A stretch of DNA of 43,598 bases from positions 1 to 43,598 of IMG/VR virus record IMGVR_UViG_3300005253_000059; one strand, 5' to 3'. This document shows positions 29,527-37,879 of the stretch, piece after piece; position 1 is the first letter of the stretch; each line of letters starts with the position of its first letter. Source of the DNA: a virus. Under the pieces are notes generated by a model. The model was not told the origin of the DNA. It did not search any database and saw only the letters and a list, made by a program, of their open reading frames with translations. Position numbers and translations under genes: made by a program.

Positions 29527-31403
29527 AACTCAATTCCTTTCGGCTTGGCCCATGATTCTTTGATAATCGAAACGTCAACAGGCGTGGCAACATCAAACAT
29601 GCCCTGATTATCTTCCATCAAGGCTTTGATCTTTCTAAGAAACGGTTTGTGGTAATGCTTCCTGTGAAACTCAATGACTAGCTCATCGTGAATCTGTAGC
29701 ACAATCCGCGCATCAATACTGTTGTGTCTTATCCAGCGATCAAGTCTAACCATTGCATCCTTGATTAAGTCTGCTGCCTCTGATTGACAGGTATAGGCTA
29801 CACCTTTGTAATTCAACTCAGGATCAATTGGCAGCATCCGGTTGTACCGCGTGATGATGTGGCCATGCTCTTTTACCTCTTTCATTCGATCACGCATAAA
29901 GCCGTTTATTCTGGGAAAGGTTGTATCAAGCGCTTCTAGAATCTCATAGGCCGCGTCCAACTCAACACCGAGCCGCATAGCCAGAAGCTTTTTGCTCATG
30001 CCGTAAAGACAACCTAGGAAGTTGTGCTTGGTTGTGTCGCGCCATTCTTGGAAAGCATCATCCTTAGATTCATCTTCAATGCTCAGATCGCGTGGTGTGC
30101 CCATGCCGGTCATGTCAGTAATCACAATGGCCAACTCAGCATAGACATCACGGCCCTCAGCAAAGGCCTTAAGCATTGTTTCCTCATCAGCTTCCTCAGC
30201 AAAGATACGCGCCTCAACTTGCTTGTAGTCATATGCTGCCCAGAGGTGCCCTTTCCTGGGACCAAAGGGGGCACGCGCTTGGTAAAGCCAGCCTTCCTTA
30301 TCTCGGTTGGGCACGTTTTGTAGTGGTGGATTTGAGGATGAGAAACGACCTGTAGGCGCGCCTATCTGATTGAAGTTAGGGTGCAGTACACCATCATAGG
30401 TGTGCTCATTGTAGTTGTTGAGATAGGTACCAATCAGCTTGCTTAGCCGTCGATAATCCTGAATGCGCTTGATCTTTGGCTTTAGCTCTGCATAATAATC
30501 AAGTACGTCTTTATCCAGGGAAGGCCTGCCTGTGCGCGTGCTCTTGATCGACTTAAGCTTCAGGCCTTTCTTACCAAAGAAATACCTAGTGAGTGAATCA
30601 GACGGGTTTAAGTTGATACCCGGAAACTCAGTCTTTATTTCTTTAACCAACCTGGTGGCTTGCCTGTGCTTGCTGCGCAGAATTTTTAGGTTAACACTAA
30701 CACCACCTTCCTCAATAGCATTGAGCACAGGCCACAGCTTACGCTCGCGTTGATAGGTGCATAAAGCTTGCTCAGCGCCTTGCTCGTTAGAATCCATCCA
30801 TTGGCTGTACATCTTAAAGAGCTTCATAGTACGTACAGCATCAAGCACGGCATACTTTCGGCACACGTTGCGTGGTATGTTTTTCTCTTTTGCGTAAGCT
30901 GGGTCAGCCCGCCACACTTCAGTGGGTGCCCAGTAGTCTGCTTGTGTGTCTTTATCAAGATTCCAGCCAGCACGCCGGCCGAACCGTCTAGCAGTGTTGA
31001 CAGCCTTTTTTAGTTTTGTTTCATCATCAACATCAATGCCCAGGTAGCGGACAGCTAAAAGCTTCAGGCCCTTCAGATCATTACTCTTACAGGCATGGGC
31101 CATAAACATGGTGTCATGGACATTACCCAGAGTTTCAATACCAAAGCCCATCAAGATCATTCTGATATCAAACTTATGATTGTGAAATACTTTGGTGATG
31201 TGTTTGTTTTCCATCACCTTCCTGATGGCTTTAAGCCACTTACGTTTTGGTTTTGGCTGGCGCGTCATAGGATCAACAGCAAACTCAACACACGCTGTCT
31301 GTAAACGCTCATTGCAAAACGAAAACATAAACGGCCTAACACCTGCCCAGGGGTTGAGGCCTGGTGTCTCTGTGTCCACAGCTATAACCCTACCGCTGAT
31401 CAT
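29523..31403 (-). CDS. Family A DNA polymerase with 3'-5' exonuclease
   Basis: A 626-residue replicative polymerase. The exonuclease domain has DTETPGL (10-16), HNHKFDI (74-80) and YAVLDAVRT (184-192). Polymerase motif A is YDYKQVEAR (391-399, catalytic Asp392), motif B runs RDTTKHNFLGCLYG (455-468), and motif C is QIHDELVIE (570-578). The residue equivalent to E. coli Phe762 / T7 Tyr526 is Leu463. No 5'-3' exonuclease domain is present. ATG 31403 overlaps the stop of a small zinc-ribbon gene. Confidence 0.95.
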   Translation of the reverse strand: MISGRVIAVDTETPGLNPWAGVRPFMFSFCNERLQTACVEFAVDPMTRQPKPKRKWLKAIRKVMENKHITKVFHNHKFDIRMILMGFGIETLGNVHDTMFMAHACKSNDLKGLKLLAVRYLGIDVDDETKLKKAVNTARRFGRRAGWNLDKDTQADYWAPTEVWRADPAYAKEKNIPRNVCRKYAVLDAVRTMKLFKMYSQWMDSNEQGAEQALCTYQRERKLWPVLNAIEEGGVSVNLKILRSKHRQATRLVKEIKTEFPGINLNPSDSLTRYFFGKKGLKLKSIKSTRTGRPSLDKDVLDYYAELKPKIKRIQDYRRLSKLIGTYLNNYNEHTYDGVLHPNFNQIGAPTGRFSSSNPPLQNVPNRDKEGWLYQARAPFGPRKGHLWAAYDYKQVEARIFAEEADEETMLKAFAEGRDVYAELAIVITDMTGMGTPRDLSIEDESKDDAFQEWRDTTKHNFLGCLYGMSKKLLAMRLGVELDAAYEILEALDTTFPRINGFMRDRMKEVKEHGHIITRYNRMLPIDPELNYKGVAYTCQSEAADLIKDAMVRLDRWIRHNSIDARIVLQIHDELVIEFHRKHYHKPFLRKIKALMEDNQGMFDVATPVDVSIIKESWAKPKGIEL

Positions 31404-31519
31404 TCGTCTTCATCCTCATCAGCAGGAAGCTCATCAATTTCAGTTTCGTAATAATCTTGGCCGCAGGTAATGCACTCATCATCAATGACGGTACCACCAC
31501 AGCACATACATATAGGCAT
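31400..31519 (-). CDS. 39-residue zinc-ribbon protein
   Basis: A short gene (ATG 31519, TGA 31400-31402) with GAAAGGAAGG upstream. MPICMCCGG and ECITCG give four or more cysteines in zinc-ribbon spacing; the C-terminus is acidic. It overlaps the polymerase start by four bases (ATGA), so it probably couples polymerase translation. It is too short for automatic gene callers, but its start, spacing and overlap all support it. Confidence 0.6.
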   Translation of the reverse strand: MPICMCCGGTVIDDECITCGQDYYETEIDELPADEDEDE

Positions 31520-31541
31520 ACCAGTACCTTCCTTTCAAGAG

Positions 31542-31591
31542 AGAAAAAGAAAATGCTGGCCCCCGGTCGTCAGGCTTTCGGGGGCTCAGCA
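31542..31591 (-). terminator. Terminator or attenuator after the SSB-like gene
   Basis: TGCTG-GCCCCCG (31554-31565) pairs with CGGGGGC-T-CAGCA (31579-31591), a 12-pair stem with one bulge. On the minus strand it is followed by TTTTCTTTTTCTC. It lies inside the replication operon, right after the SSB-like gene and before the polymerase, so the upstream gene products would be made in larger amounts. Confidence 0.8.
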
Positions 31592-31608
31592 CAAAAGGAA
31601 GGTCAGAG

Positions 31609-32547
31609 TTAGTCCACAAGTTCAAGGATCGCGTGATCAATGTTCTTGTGGGTCTTGCCGTCATCATCCTTGATACTGACGGTCCCTTCATCCTCATTCA
31701 GTTTGATCACCTTACCCACAAACTTTTTGCGGCCTTTCTTAAAGCTGACCGTCATGCCCTTGCTGATATCAAGCTCATCTTCATCATCGTTATCATCTGT
31801 GTCATCTTCATCTGATTCGTCTGACTCATCTTCATCATCGTCATCGGCATCAAGTAGCGCGATATCAGCCCACGCTAAGCCTGCTTCCTTGTCACCATCA
31901 TCAAACTCAACAGAACAAAGCTCTTTGGCCTTGCTTGATCGCGTCACTTTGCCTGGGTATTTCTCACCGTCGCCTAACTCGACTTCAACGCGATCACCCT
32001 TAGCTGGCGCGTAGTCACTATCATCTTCATCATCGTTGTCATCATCTTCATCATCACTGTCATCATCTTCGCTTTCGTCTTCATCCTCATCCTCATCGTC
32101 TGTGTCAACATCTTCGCCGTCAATGTCCAGGTCTTCAGCTTCCTCATCAGTGAAGATTTTGTTGCAATAGACATTGACAAAATCATCTTTCTCGCTGACA
32201 CGCACCTTGGCTAGGGGCTTGTCGCCCACCAACTCATCAAGCGCCTTATAGACACTCTTTTCGGATTTGAAGTCATCCATCTCAAAACCGGCAGTAGCAA
32301 GAAACTCAAGCAAAAAGCTAAGGCGCTCTTCGCTTATCTCAAAGTACTTGCTGAATTTTCTACCAGAAAACTCACCATCAACGATCAGAAACGTGACGCT
32401 AACGTACGTGCCTTTCTTACCTGTTCCTTTTGTGTAGCCGACAATCTTGCAGATGTGTGTGCCCACAGGCGCGTCTTGAAAGCGGGCCTTGCGCGCTTTG
32501 GTCGCTTGCTTCCTGGCTTTTGAGAATGCGTTTTTATTGATACCCAT
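31609..32547 (-). CDS. SSB-like protein with acidic linkers and Tudor/SH3-like modules
   Basis: A 312-residue protein starting MGINKNAFSK (ATG 32547; AAAGGAAAG upstream). Residues 25-130 resemble the DUF669-type single-stranded DNA binding fold (KFSKYFEISEERLSFLLEFL). Residues 134-179 are nearly all Asp and Glu, then a small barrel (183-233, GDRVEVELGDGEKYPGKV), a second acidic stretch (234-260) and a second barrel (263-312, GMTVSFKKGRKKFVGKV). Acidic tails on SSB proteins recruit partners; the tandem barrels are unusual. A terminator follows, suggesting high expression. Confidence 0.65.
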   Translation of the reverse strand: MGINKNAFSKARKQATKARKARFQDAPVGTHICKIVGYTKGTGKKGTYVSVTFLIVDGEFSGRKFSKYFEISEERLSFLLEFLATAGFEMDDFKSEKSVYKALDELVGDKPLAKVRVSEKDDFVNVYCNKIFTDEEAEDLDIDGEDVDTDDEDEDEDESEDDDSDDEDDDNDDEDDSDYAPAKGDRVEVELGDGEKYPGKVTRSSKAKELCSVEFDDGDKEAGLAWADIALLDADDDDEDESDESDEDDTDDNDDEDELDISKGMTVSFKKGRKKFVGKVIKLNEDEGTVSIKDDDGKTHKNIDHAILELVD

Positions 32548-32584
32548 TGGTCTTTCCTTTCCTGCGTGTTTGATCAAAATGAAA

Positions 32585-33418
32585 TTACTTATCTTTCTTC
32601 ATGCGCAACTTGCCCTTCCGTTTGAATCGCTTTGACTTACCCCCTTCCTTCCGTTTGACCTTGGTGTGCTCTTGCTTGTTGTCAAAAGCGCTTAAGAGAT
32701 TCCTGTAAGCTTCCTTTGGCGAGCTACCCATTGGAATTTCTTTAACCCGTTTACCTTCTGGTGTCTGAAAATGCTTGGCGTGTTCACTCATTCTGTGCCC
32801 AGCGCCTGTGCGCTCGTCACCTTGAATTATCAGAATACGCTGGGTGCCAATATAATCGTAAGCAAACCAACCATCTACTTTGCCAGCAACAATTTCTTCA
32901 GCACCCGACTTAAGCAGGGGCACCAGCTTAGATACCTTTGGTCCGCTGCGCGTTTCTACCTCTTGCCATCGGCTGTGACAAATAAACCACACACCACAGG
33001 GCAGAGCCAGTACCTTGTCGATGTACTTTGCAAATTCGTGTTTGAGCATGTCCCAGCCTTTGCCGTAAGCTTCATCGCGCGGATGCTCGACACCAAGTTT
33101 AGCGCAAACATAATCCTGGCAAAGACGGTAAGCGATATCAACGCCGTCAATTACAATGCGCTTATACGGGAAGTCTTTTTTCTTAGCTTCCTTCATCAGC
33201 AGACCGACATACTTTGTGAGGGCTGGCCAAGTACCAACGTGACGCTGCAGCACGCGCAGCGCTTTCTGGGGTGGATCAAAGGTCAACAGCAGCACACCTG
33301 GCTCTTGTAAAGCCAGCGTAGTCTTGCCAATCTTTTTCTCACCGTGTATGAGAATCAGATAATCATTGATATCGTCTGACACCTTAGACAGTTTTTTGGG
33401 TAGGCTTATCTTTTTCAT
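32585..33418 (-). CDS. Sak4-like RecA-fold ATPase
   Basis: A 277-residue P-loop ATPase: Walker A GEKKIGKTT (26-34), Walker B RIVIDGVD (87-94), and WFICHSRWQEVE near residue 143-155. The layout fits the phage Sak4 or AAA_24 group, single-domain RecA-like proteins that act in strand annealing or recombination with SSB. The C-terminal 30 residues are very basic. It lies between nuclease and SSB-like genes, as in other phage recombination modules. GGAAGG precedes ATG 33418. Confidence 0.75.
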   Translation of the reverse strand: MKKISLPKKLSKVSDDINDYLILIHGEKKIGKTTLALQEPGVLLLTFDPPQKALRVLQRHVGTWPALTKYVGLLMKEAKKKDFPYKRIVIDGVDIAYRLCQDYVCAKLGVEHPRDEAYGKGWDMLKHEFAKYIDKVLALPCGVWFICHSRWQEVETRSGPKVSKLVPLLKSGAEEIVAGKVDGWFAYDYIGTQRILIIQGDERTGAGHRMSEHAKHFQTPEGKRVKEIPMGSSPKEAYRNLLSAFDNKQEHTKVKRKEGGKSKRFKRKGKLRMKKDK

Positions 33419-33707
33419 CTGCCAGACCTTCCTGTAAGAGAATGCAATTTTCGGTGATCAGATCACAGCGTATGATCTTAAATGTGGGCACCACAATGTT
33501 AGGCACGTCTTCATTAGCGATCTTACCCATGACTTGACAGGCGCTGAGTACGTCAGTTGCAATGATGTTGTACTGTAGTGTGGCTTCCTTAGCCTGCTCA
33601 CCCTCTTGCGTACCGTCCCGTAGTAGTGAGTCATCAGCCGGGTTAACTGTAGCAACAAAAGTAAACCCAGCCACGACGCGATATACATTTGATGATTCTA
33701 CGTTCAT
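33384..33707 (-). CDS. Unknown protein in the recombination module
   Basis: A 107-residue protein starting MNVESSNVYRVVAGFTFVAT; GGAG precedes ATG 33707. It has alternating strands and helices (ATLQYNIIATDVLSACQVMG) and an acidic tail, with no known domain. It overlaps both neighbours slightly, so it is translated with the nuclease and Sak4-like genes. Confidence 0.55.
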   Translation of the reverse strand: MNVESSNVYRVVAGFTFVATVNPADDSLLRDGTQEGEQAKEATLQYNIIATDVLSACQVMGKIANEDVPNIVVPTFKIIRCDLITENCILLQEGLADEKDKPTQKTV

Positions 33708-34699
33708 GCTTCAAGCTCCGAAAATACAACATCACGGCGGTAAAGACCGTTGAAGTTGTTATCAACAATTGCGTTGAACATTTCACACCGGCCATACTTA
33801 CCCACCAGTGCGTGGGGATTCATGTAATGCCTTGGGGTGCTGTCATCAAGACCTTGCCACCACTCAAGCAAGTTACTTATCATCGGCCATAATGTCTTGT
33901 CAGACCACTCAAGAATCTCAGACCGGGTTATAGGCATTGGAAAGCGCATGAAATAATGAGCGTATTTTTTGCTGACATCTTTCTCAATACGCTTGATGAA
34001 GTCACTGAGCGTTTCTTTAACGCCTTGTCTTAGCCCAGGTCTGCGCAACACGTTGTAGAGCACACCACCTATCTTGTGTTCTGGGTAGGTGCGCACCAAA
34101 GCGTACAGGTAAAACATCACCTGCAGATCAAATGGCAAAGAGGCCTGGATATCATTCTGATCTATACGGCTGAGATTCTTGGTTTCAAATAGCCAGAGCC
34201 TGCCTTTGTCATCAAGGAATACGCCGTCGAACATGCCACGCAAAACAGCTTGGTTGGATTCAACATCAAAGGGTATCTTAAATTTATGCTCAAGCGCCAG
34301 CCATTTTTTGGTTTTGAAGTCATTGAAAGGCTTGTCTTTTTTCTGTATGCGCCGCAGGTAGTGGGGCATGATCGAATCAAGCATGCCTAAAACCAAGTCA
34401 TGTTGGGCCAGCAATTTCTGGGGAATAAAGGTGGTCTGCCTTTCTTTTCGCCAGAGCTTGTCAAACTCAGCGATTGATTTTTTAATCGTTAATTTGCGCT
34501 CATACATCCTGCGCAAGACGTGGTGTGATGCAGAGCCGTAATGCAATGGTAGTGGATTGCCTTTGGCAGACCAGCCCTCAACATACTTCAACCTGAATTG
34601 CTCGCGGCATTGCAGCCAGAGGCCCAGCGCAGACTGCGTTAAGCCGTCTGTGTAGGGACTGTAGGCGTAGGAATGCTTACGCCGTCTTTTGATTTTCAT
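33704..34699 (-). CDS. PD-(D/E)XK nuclease (Cas4/RecB-like)
   Basis: A 331-residue nuclease. Motifs fit the family: GSASHHVLRRM with His59, RGMFDGVFLDDKG (Asp158), LWLFETKNLS (Glu172-Thr-Lys174) and QVMFYLYALV (Gln193). Only two cysteines (CREQ near 31 and GRCEMF near the end) are in positions where Cas4 has four for an iron-sulphur cluster, so a cluster is uncertain. It probably resects DNA ends for recombination with the Sak4-like protein. No cas genes or arrays accompany it. Confidence 0.8.
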   Translation of the reverse strand: MKIKRRRKHSYAYSPYTDGLTQSALGLWLQCREQFRLKYVEGWSAKGNPLPLHYGSASHHVLRRMYERKLTIKKSIAEFDKLWRKERQTTFIPQKLLAQHDLVLGMLDSIMPHYLRRIQKKDKPFNDFKTKKWLALEHKFKIPFDVESNQAVLRGMFDGVFLDDKGRLWLFETKNLSRIDQNDIQASLPFDLQVMFYLYALVRTYPEHKIGGVLYNVLRRPGLRQGVKETLSDFIKRIEKDVSKKYAHYFMRFPMPITRSEILEWSDKTLWPMISNLLEWWQGLDDSTPRHYMNPHALVGKYGRCEMFNAIVDNNFNGLYRRDVVFSELEA

Positions 34700-35276
34700 T
34701 AAGTGGGTGACCTTCTTTTGCTATCTTGACGTACATGGCCAGCTTTCGGACAAAATTTTGAAACTCATCTGAGCCTTCACCACCGCGCCTAAGAATGTAA
34801 GCGGGGTGCCTAAGCTCGCACCAGTATATTTCTTTCGGCATGCCTGTCAAACCAAGTGTACTGGGCAATCGGCCAAGCGCAATCACTGTCTTAGCTTTTG
34901 ATATCTCAACTATTTGTATCAGCCTTGGCCTGCATGACATCACTTCAAGTTGCGTCGGCTGCCGATTGTATCCGCCAGAAGTTGGGCGACACGCCACAAG
35001 GTTTGTGATGAAGTAAGTAAAGCTACGCTCAGCCATCACAATCTCAATGGCCTTGTTAAGTAATTGGCCGGCGCGCCCACAGAAAGGCTTGCCTGTCAGG
35101 TCTTCTGTCTCACCAGGTGCTTCACCGATCATCAGAATATCAGCAGGCAACTTGCCACGACCAAAGACGTAGTTAGTCTTTGTTTTGTGAAGACCACACG
35201 ACATGCAACAAGACCACTTGGCCTTGTGTCGTTTCCAGCGCTCGCTGGTGCTCAGGATTTTTCTGGCAATCCTCAC
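34677..35276 (-). CDS. Family 4 uracil-DNA glycosylase (iron-sulphur)
   Basis: A roughly 199-residue enzyme (GTG 35276, sharing GTGA with the upstream stop; GTG 35318 is an alternative). It has CCMSCGLH near the start, IGEAPGETEDLTGKPFCGRAG as motif A, then ACRP and SCRP (four cysteines for a 4Fe-4S cluster) and ELRHPAYILR as motif B. The family removes uracil from DNA. It overlaps the nuclease start. A phage with ThyX and its own DNA synthesis may need it to remove uracil or for recombination-linked repair. Confidence 0.85.
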   Translation of the reverse strand: MRIARKILSTSERWKRHKAKWSCCMSCGLHKTKTNYVFGRGKLPADILMIGEAPGETEDLTGKPFCGRAGQLLNKAIEIVMAERSFTYFITNLVACRPTSGGYNRQPTQLEVMSCRPRLIQIVEISKAKTVIALGRLPSTLGLTGMPKEIYWCELRHPAYILRRGGEGSDEFQNFVRKLAMYVKIAKEGHPLNENQKTA

Positions 35277-35692
35277 TGTCCACGTATTTCCAGTGCTCGA
35301 ATTAAAACCTTGACCCACTTTTTGAATTGAGTTGGGCTGTTGCTGTGAGGCACGTACTTAGTGCGCAAAACTTTAATTACATCAGTGATATCAGGCATGT
35401 CGCCCATACAATAGCTGATACCCATTCTGAGGTAATTAAGCCAATTGAATTTATCTTCAGTTGCCTTATCAAATGAGGTTGATCCAATACTTTGAGCGAT
35501 AGATGCACCCGATCTTTGAGCCATGATTGTACCCGCAAAACATACCTCACAACAGCGACCGTCAGCGTTTGGCCTGTGCCAATAAGACATATTGATTGTA
35601 TACTCTGGGTCACGCTCACAAGCCTTAAGATCACACAGCGCAACCTTCAACAGCGCGCTTGGTTTTCTTGGTAGTCTCAGTGCAGTTCTCAT
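35273..35692 (-). CDS. Unknown conserved-looking phage protein
   Basis: A 139-residue protein starting MRTALRLPRKPSALLKVALC (ATG 35692; AAGGAAGG upstream). The pattern LKACERDPEYTINMSYWH and RCCEVCFAGTIMAQ looks like a conserved phage protein without assigned function. Several cysteines could form a zinc site. It is encoded between the resolvase and the uracil-DNA glycosylase. Confidence 0.55.
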   Translation of the reverse strand: MRTALRLPRKPSALLKVALCDLKACERDPEYTINMSYWHRPNADGRCCEVCFAGTIMAQRSGASIAQSIGSTSFDKATEDKFNWLNYLRMGISYCMGDMPDITDVIKVLRTKYVPHSNSPTQFKKWVKVLIRALEIRGQ

Positions 35693-35695
35693 CAC

Positions 35696-36202
35696 TCACC
35701 TTCCTTTCGGTTTGTTCGGAAACCATCCTTTTAGATGCAACCCAATACCAACCGCGTCAGTCTCATGCTCGCGGTACTTTTGTTTCATAAGCTTTGTAAC
35801 GCGCTCAGTCATAAGCTTTTTTTCTAGCTGCCCATTCCATTTACCAACCGGCACAAAGATTAGGTTGTATTCGCAATCGACAACAACTTTAGCTAAGCAA
35901 CCAACAACAAACACCAACTTAGTAAATGCCTCTGATCGCGCAGCAACTCTACCCTTGCGTGTGTCAAGATACTTTGGCAGTTCGATTGCAACGTGATCTA
36001 CCCCATGGTGCTCCCGCAACACACCCTCAAACTTGTCAGCAATACGTAATGCTTTATTGGCCCAGAGTACCTTAGCTGATGATCTGATAACACCGCTATC
36101 TGTAGGCCTTTCAAGCTTATTAAACCCTGGCCCGTCATACCCAGAAAACACAGCCCAGCCACAGGCATCAATACTAGGATCAACAGTCATAATATCTGTC
36201 AT
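35696..36202 (-). CDS. RuvC-like Holliday junction resolvase
   Basis: A 168-residue RNase H-fold nuclease. VDPSIDACGWAVF (7-19, Asp8), VAIELPKYL (71-79, Glu74) and HETDAVGIGLH (146-156, Asp149) are the expected acidic metal-binding positions. It cuts four-way DNA junctions formed in recombination or replication before packaging. GAGAGG precedes ATG 36202. Confidence 0.8.
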   Translation of the reverse strand: MTDIMTVDPSIDACGWAVFSGYDGPGFNKLERPTDSGVIRSSAKVLWANKALRIADKFEGVLREHHGVDHVAIELPKYLDTRKGRVAARSEAFTKLVFVVGCLAKVVVDCEYNLIFVPVGKWNGQLEKKLMTERVTKLMKQKYREHETDAVGIGLHLKGWFPNKPKGR

Positions 36203-37521
36203 GCCGCCAACCTCTCGCTAAAGTTTTTCAGAATCATTCTTTTCAACAGTTGATTGCTTACCAGACCTTGCTGAAACTTCTTAGTCTTGATCGCTGTTAA
36301 GATATCAACGTCAACTGTATCCTTGACGACAAGATCAATGATCAGCTTGTCGCGTTTCTGTTTAGGGTGTATGAAACGCTCTTGGCTCTGCAAGTTAATG
36401 TTGGCATCGAAGTAGCGAGAAAAATAAATCATGGTATCTGAGTTAGAGCAATCAAGGCCATACTTTGCGCAGGCAGCTTGAGCAAGCAATACACGCGCCT
36501 TGCCTTGCGTAAACTTTTTAAGTCGAGCCTTGCGGACTTTGATTGGTACATCACCATAGATCGACACAGCGTTGCCAATCTTTTTCTGGCAAGCAAATAA
36601 CTCATCATTGAATCGAAACCAAACGATAACCTGCTCACCTCTCAACTCACCACCAAGCAGCCCTAGCAACTCTTTGAGTTTGGCTTTGTGCTTTAGGCCT
36701 TCCATCGCACAACCGCCAGCAATCTTCTGTAGCCACAACATCTGAGTAAGCTTGCAAGCCGTCTCATAGTCATCAACTGCCCACTTGTCCTCAAGGTGTT
36801 TGTATTTCTTTCTGATTGGTGATGGTAGATCAAGCCAACGGGTTTGATGCACTGGCGTTGATCCAACGCCTACATCCTTACGGGTTAAAACATAAGAGCG
36901 TTTATGCACTGTGCCAATAATCAAGTCTCTTGACTTTCGTTTGATATGAAGGTCATAGCCCACAGAATTAAAGTGAGCATCAGCAAAGTGCCAGTAATTA
37001 TTGAAACCTAGAAACTCGCCAAACAGAAAACGCATCTGCTCAAAAAAGTCAAGGAAGCTTTCAGGGTTAGGCATCCCTGTCAGCGCTGCGCGGTAAGGTA
37101 TGTGCTGACACTCATTGACAAGCAGCTTGGTGATCTGCGCTTTAGGCTTGCGTATGGTCACTGATTCATCAAGGATCAAGCAGTCCCATTTAAGATCAAA
37201 CAGCCAAGGGCTAAGCCGCGCGCGTTCATAGTTAGTGAGGTACCAGGTGTGTGATTGATCAAGCTTGTGACGCCACTGCTTTTCTGGCCCCAGAAGTGTT
37301 GCTGCCAGCCAGACACCTTCCTGTCTTAATTCCTCTTGCCATGTTGGCACAACAGTCAACGGCGCTATCACCAGGATTTTCTTACAGCCTTTGTTTTGTG
37401 CCCAACGAATAGCTACCAGCGTCTTGCCTAAGCGCATGCGCATAAACAAGGGTATCCTGTTCCTGGGAAAAGCCCACTCTAATGCCTTAGCTTGGTGCGC
37501 CAGCGCCTTGCGTTTCTTCAT
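36199..37521 (-). CDS. SNF2-like DNA helicase/translocase
   Basis: A 440-residue SF2 protein. ATG 37521 (MKKRKALAHQAKALEWAF) is preferred because AAGGA lies five bases before it; a reading that begins at 37716 overlaps the previous gene. Motif I is a relaxed MRLGKT (29-34), motif Ia APLTVVPTWQEEL, motif II LDES (117-120), and motif VI QSQERFIHPKQKR near residue 385. It lacks a clear accessory DNA-binding domain. A role in replication restart or remodelling of recombination intermediates is likely. Confidence 0.85.
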   Translation of the reverse strand: MKKRKALAHQAKALEWAFPRNRIPLFMRMRLGKTLVAIRWAQNKGCKKILVIAPLTVVPTWQEELRQEGVWLAATLLGPEKQWRHKLDQSHTWYLTNYERARLSPWLFDLKWDCLILDESVTIRKPKAQITKLLVNECQHIPYRAALTGMPNPESFLDFFEQMRFLFGEFLGFNNYWHFADAHFNSVGYDLHIKRKSRDLIIGTVHKRSYVLTRKDVGVGSTPVHQTRWLDLPSPIRKKYKHLEDKWAVDDYETACKLTQMLWLQKIAGGCAMEGLKHKAKLKELLGLLGGELRGEQVIVWFRFNDELFACQKKIGNAVSIYGDVPIKVRKARLKKFTQGKARVLLAQAACAKYGLDCSNSDTMIYFSRYFDANINLQSQERFIHPKQKRDKLIIDLVVKDTVDVDILTAIKTKKFQQGLVSNQLLKRMILKNFSERLAA

Positions 37522-37537
37522 CACCATCCTTGGGGTT

Positions 37538-37879
37538 TCATTTGCATTTGCAGTCGTTGTAGCGTTCTTCACAGCCTTCACAGGTTGGACCACCAACACA
37601 ATCACAATCTTCATAGCGTGACTCACACTCGCCACAAAGGTAGTGTGATTCTGATTTTCTAAATCTGCTTTTCTTTTTAGTCGTCGGCTCTTGATCAGAG
37701 GTGTGAATGGTGCCACTTATAGCGATCACCCCAGCTTTGTTTACTTTGCCACGTTTGTCAATGGTAATTTCGTCGTCACTGACATCATCAAATTCTTTCT
37801 GGACACATCGCCTTACGTATTGGTCAATTGCTCTGGTTACTTCCTCATCAGTTAAATCAACCTTGAATGTCACCTTCAT
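37538..37879 (-). CDS. Protein with two CxxC-CxC zinc knuckles
   Basis: A 113-residue protein starting MKVTFKVDLTDEEVTRAID; AAAGGAAAAAAG precedes ATG 37879. The last 32 residues carry two near-identical units, CGECESRYEDCDC and CEGCEERYNDCKC, each likely to bind zinc. The N-terminal half is mixed alpha/beta. It follows the RHH regulator and may bind nucleic acid. Confidence 0.6.
   Translation of the reverse strand: MKVTFKVDLTDEEVTRAIDQYVRRCVQKEFDDVSDDEITIDKRGKVNKAGVIAISGTIHTSDQEPTTKKKSRFRKSESHYLCGECESRYEDCDCVGGPTCEGCEERYNDCKCK

Noticed and set aside
31800-32150. GAT/GAA-rich tracts that look like a microsatellite repeat
   Set aside because: They are explained by the Asp/Glu-rich linkers of the SSB-like protein.
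33704-34699. CRISPR-related function for the Cas4-like nuclease
   Set aside because: No repeat array or other cas genes were seen, and it is in a typical phage recombination module.
37522-37716. Longer start for the SNF2-like helicase
   Set aside because: The extra residues overlap the zinc-knuckle gene in another frame and show no helicase motif; AAGGA lies at the right distance before ATG 37521.
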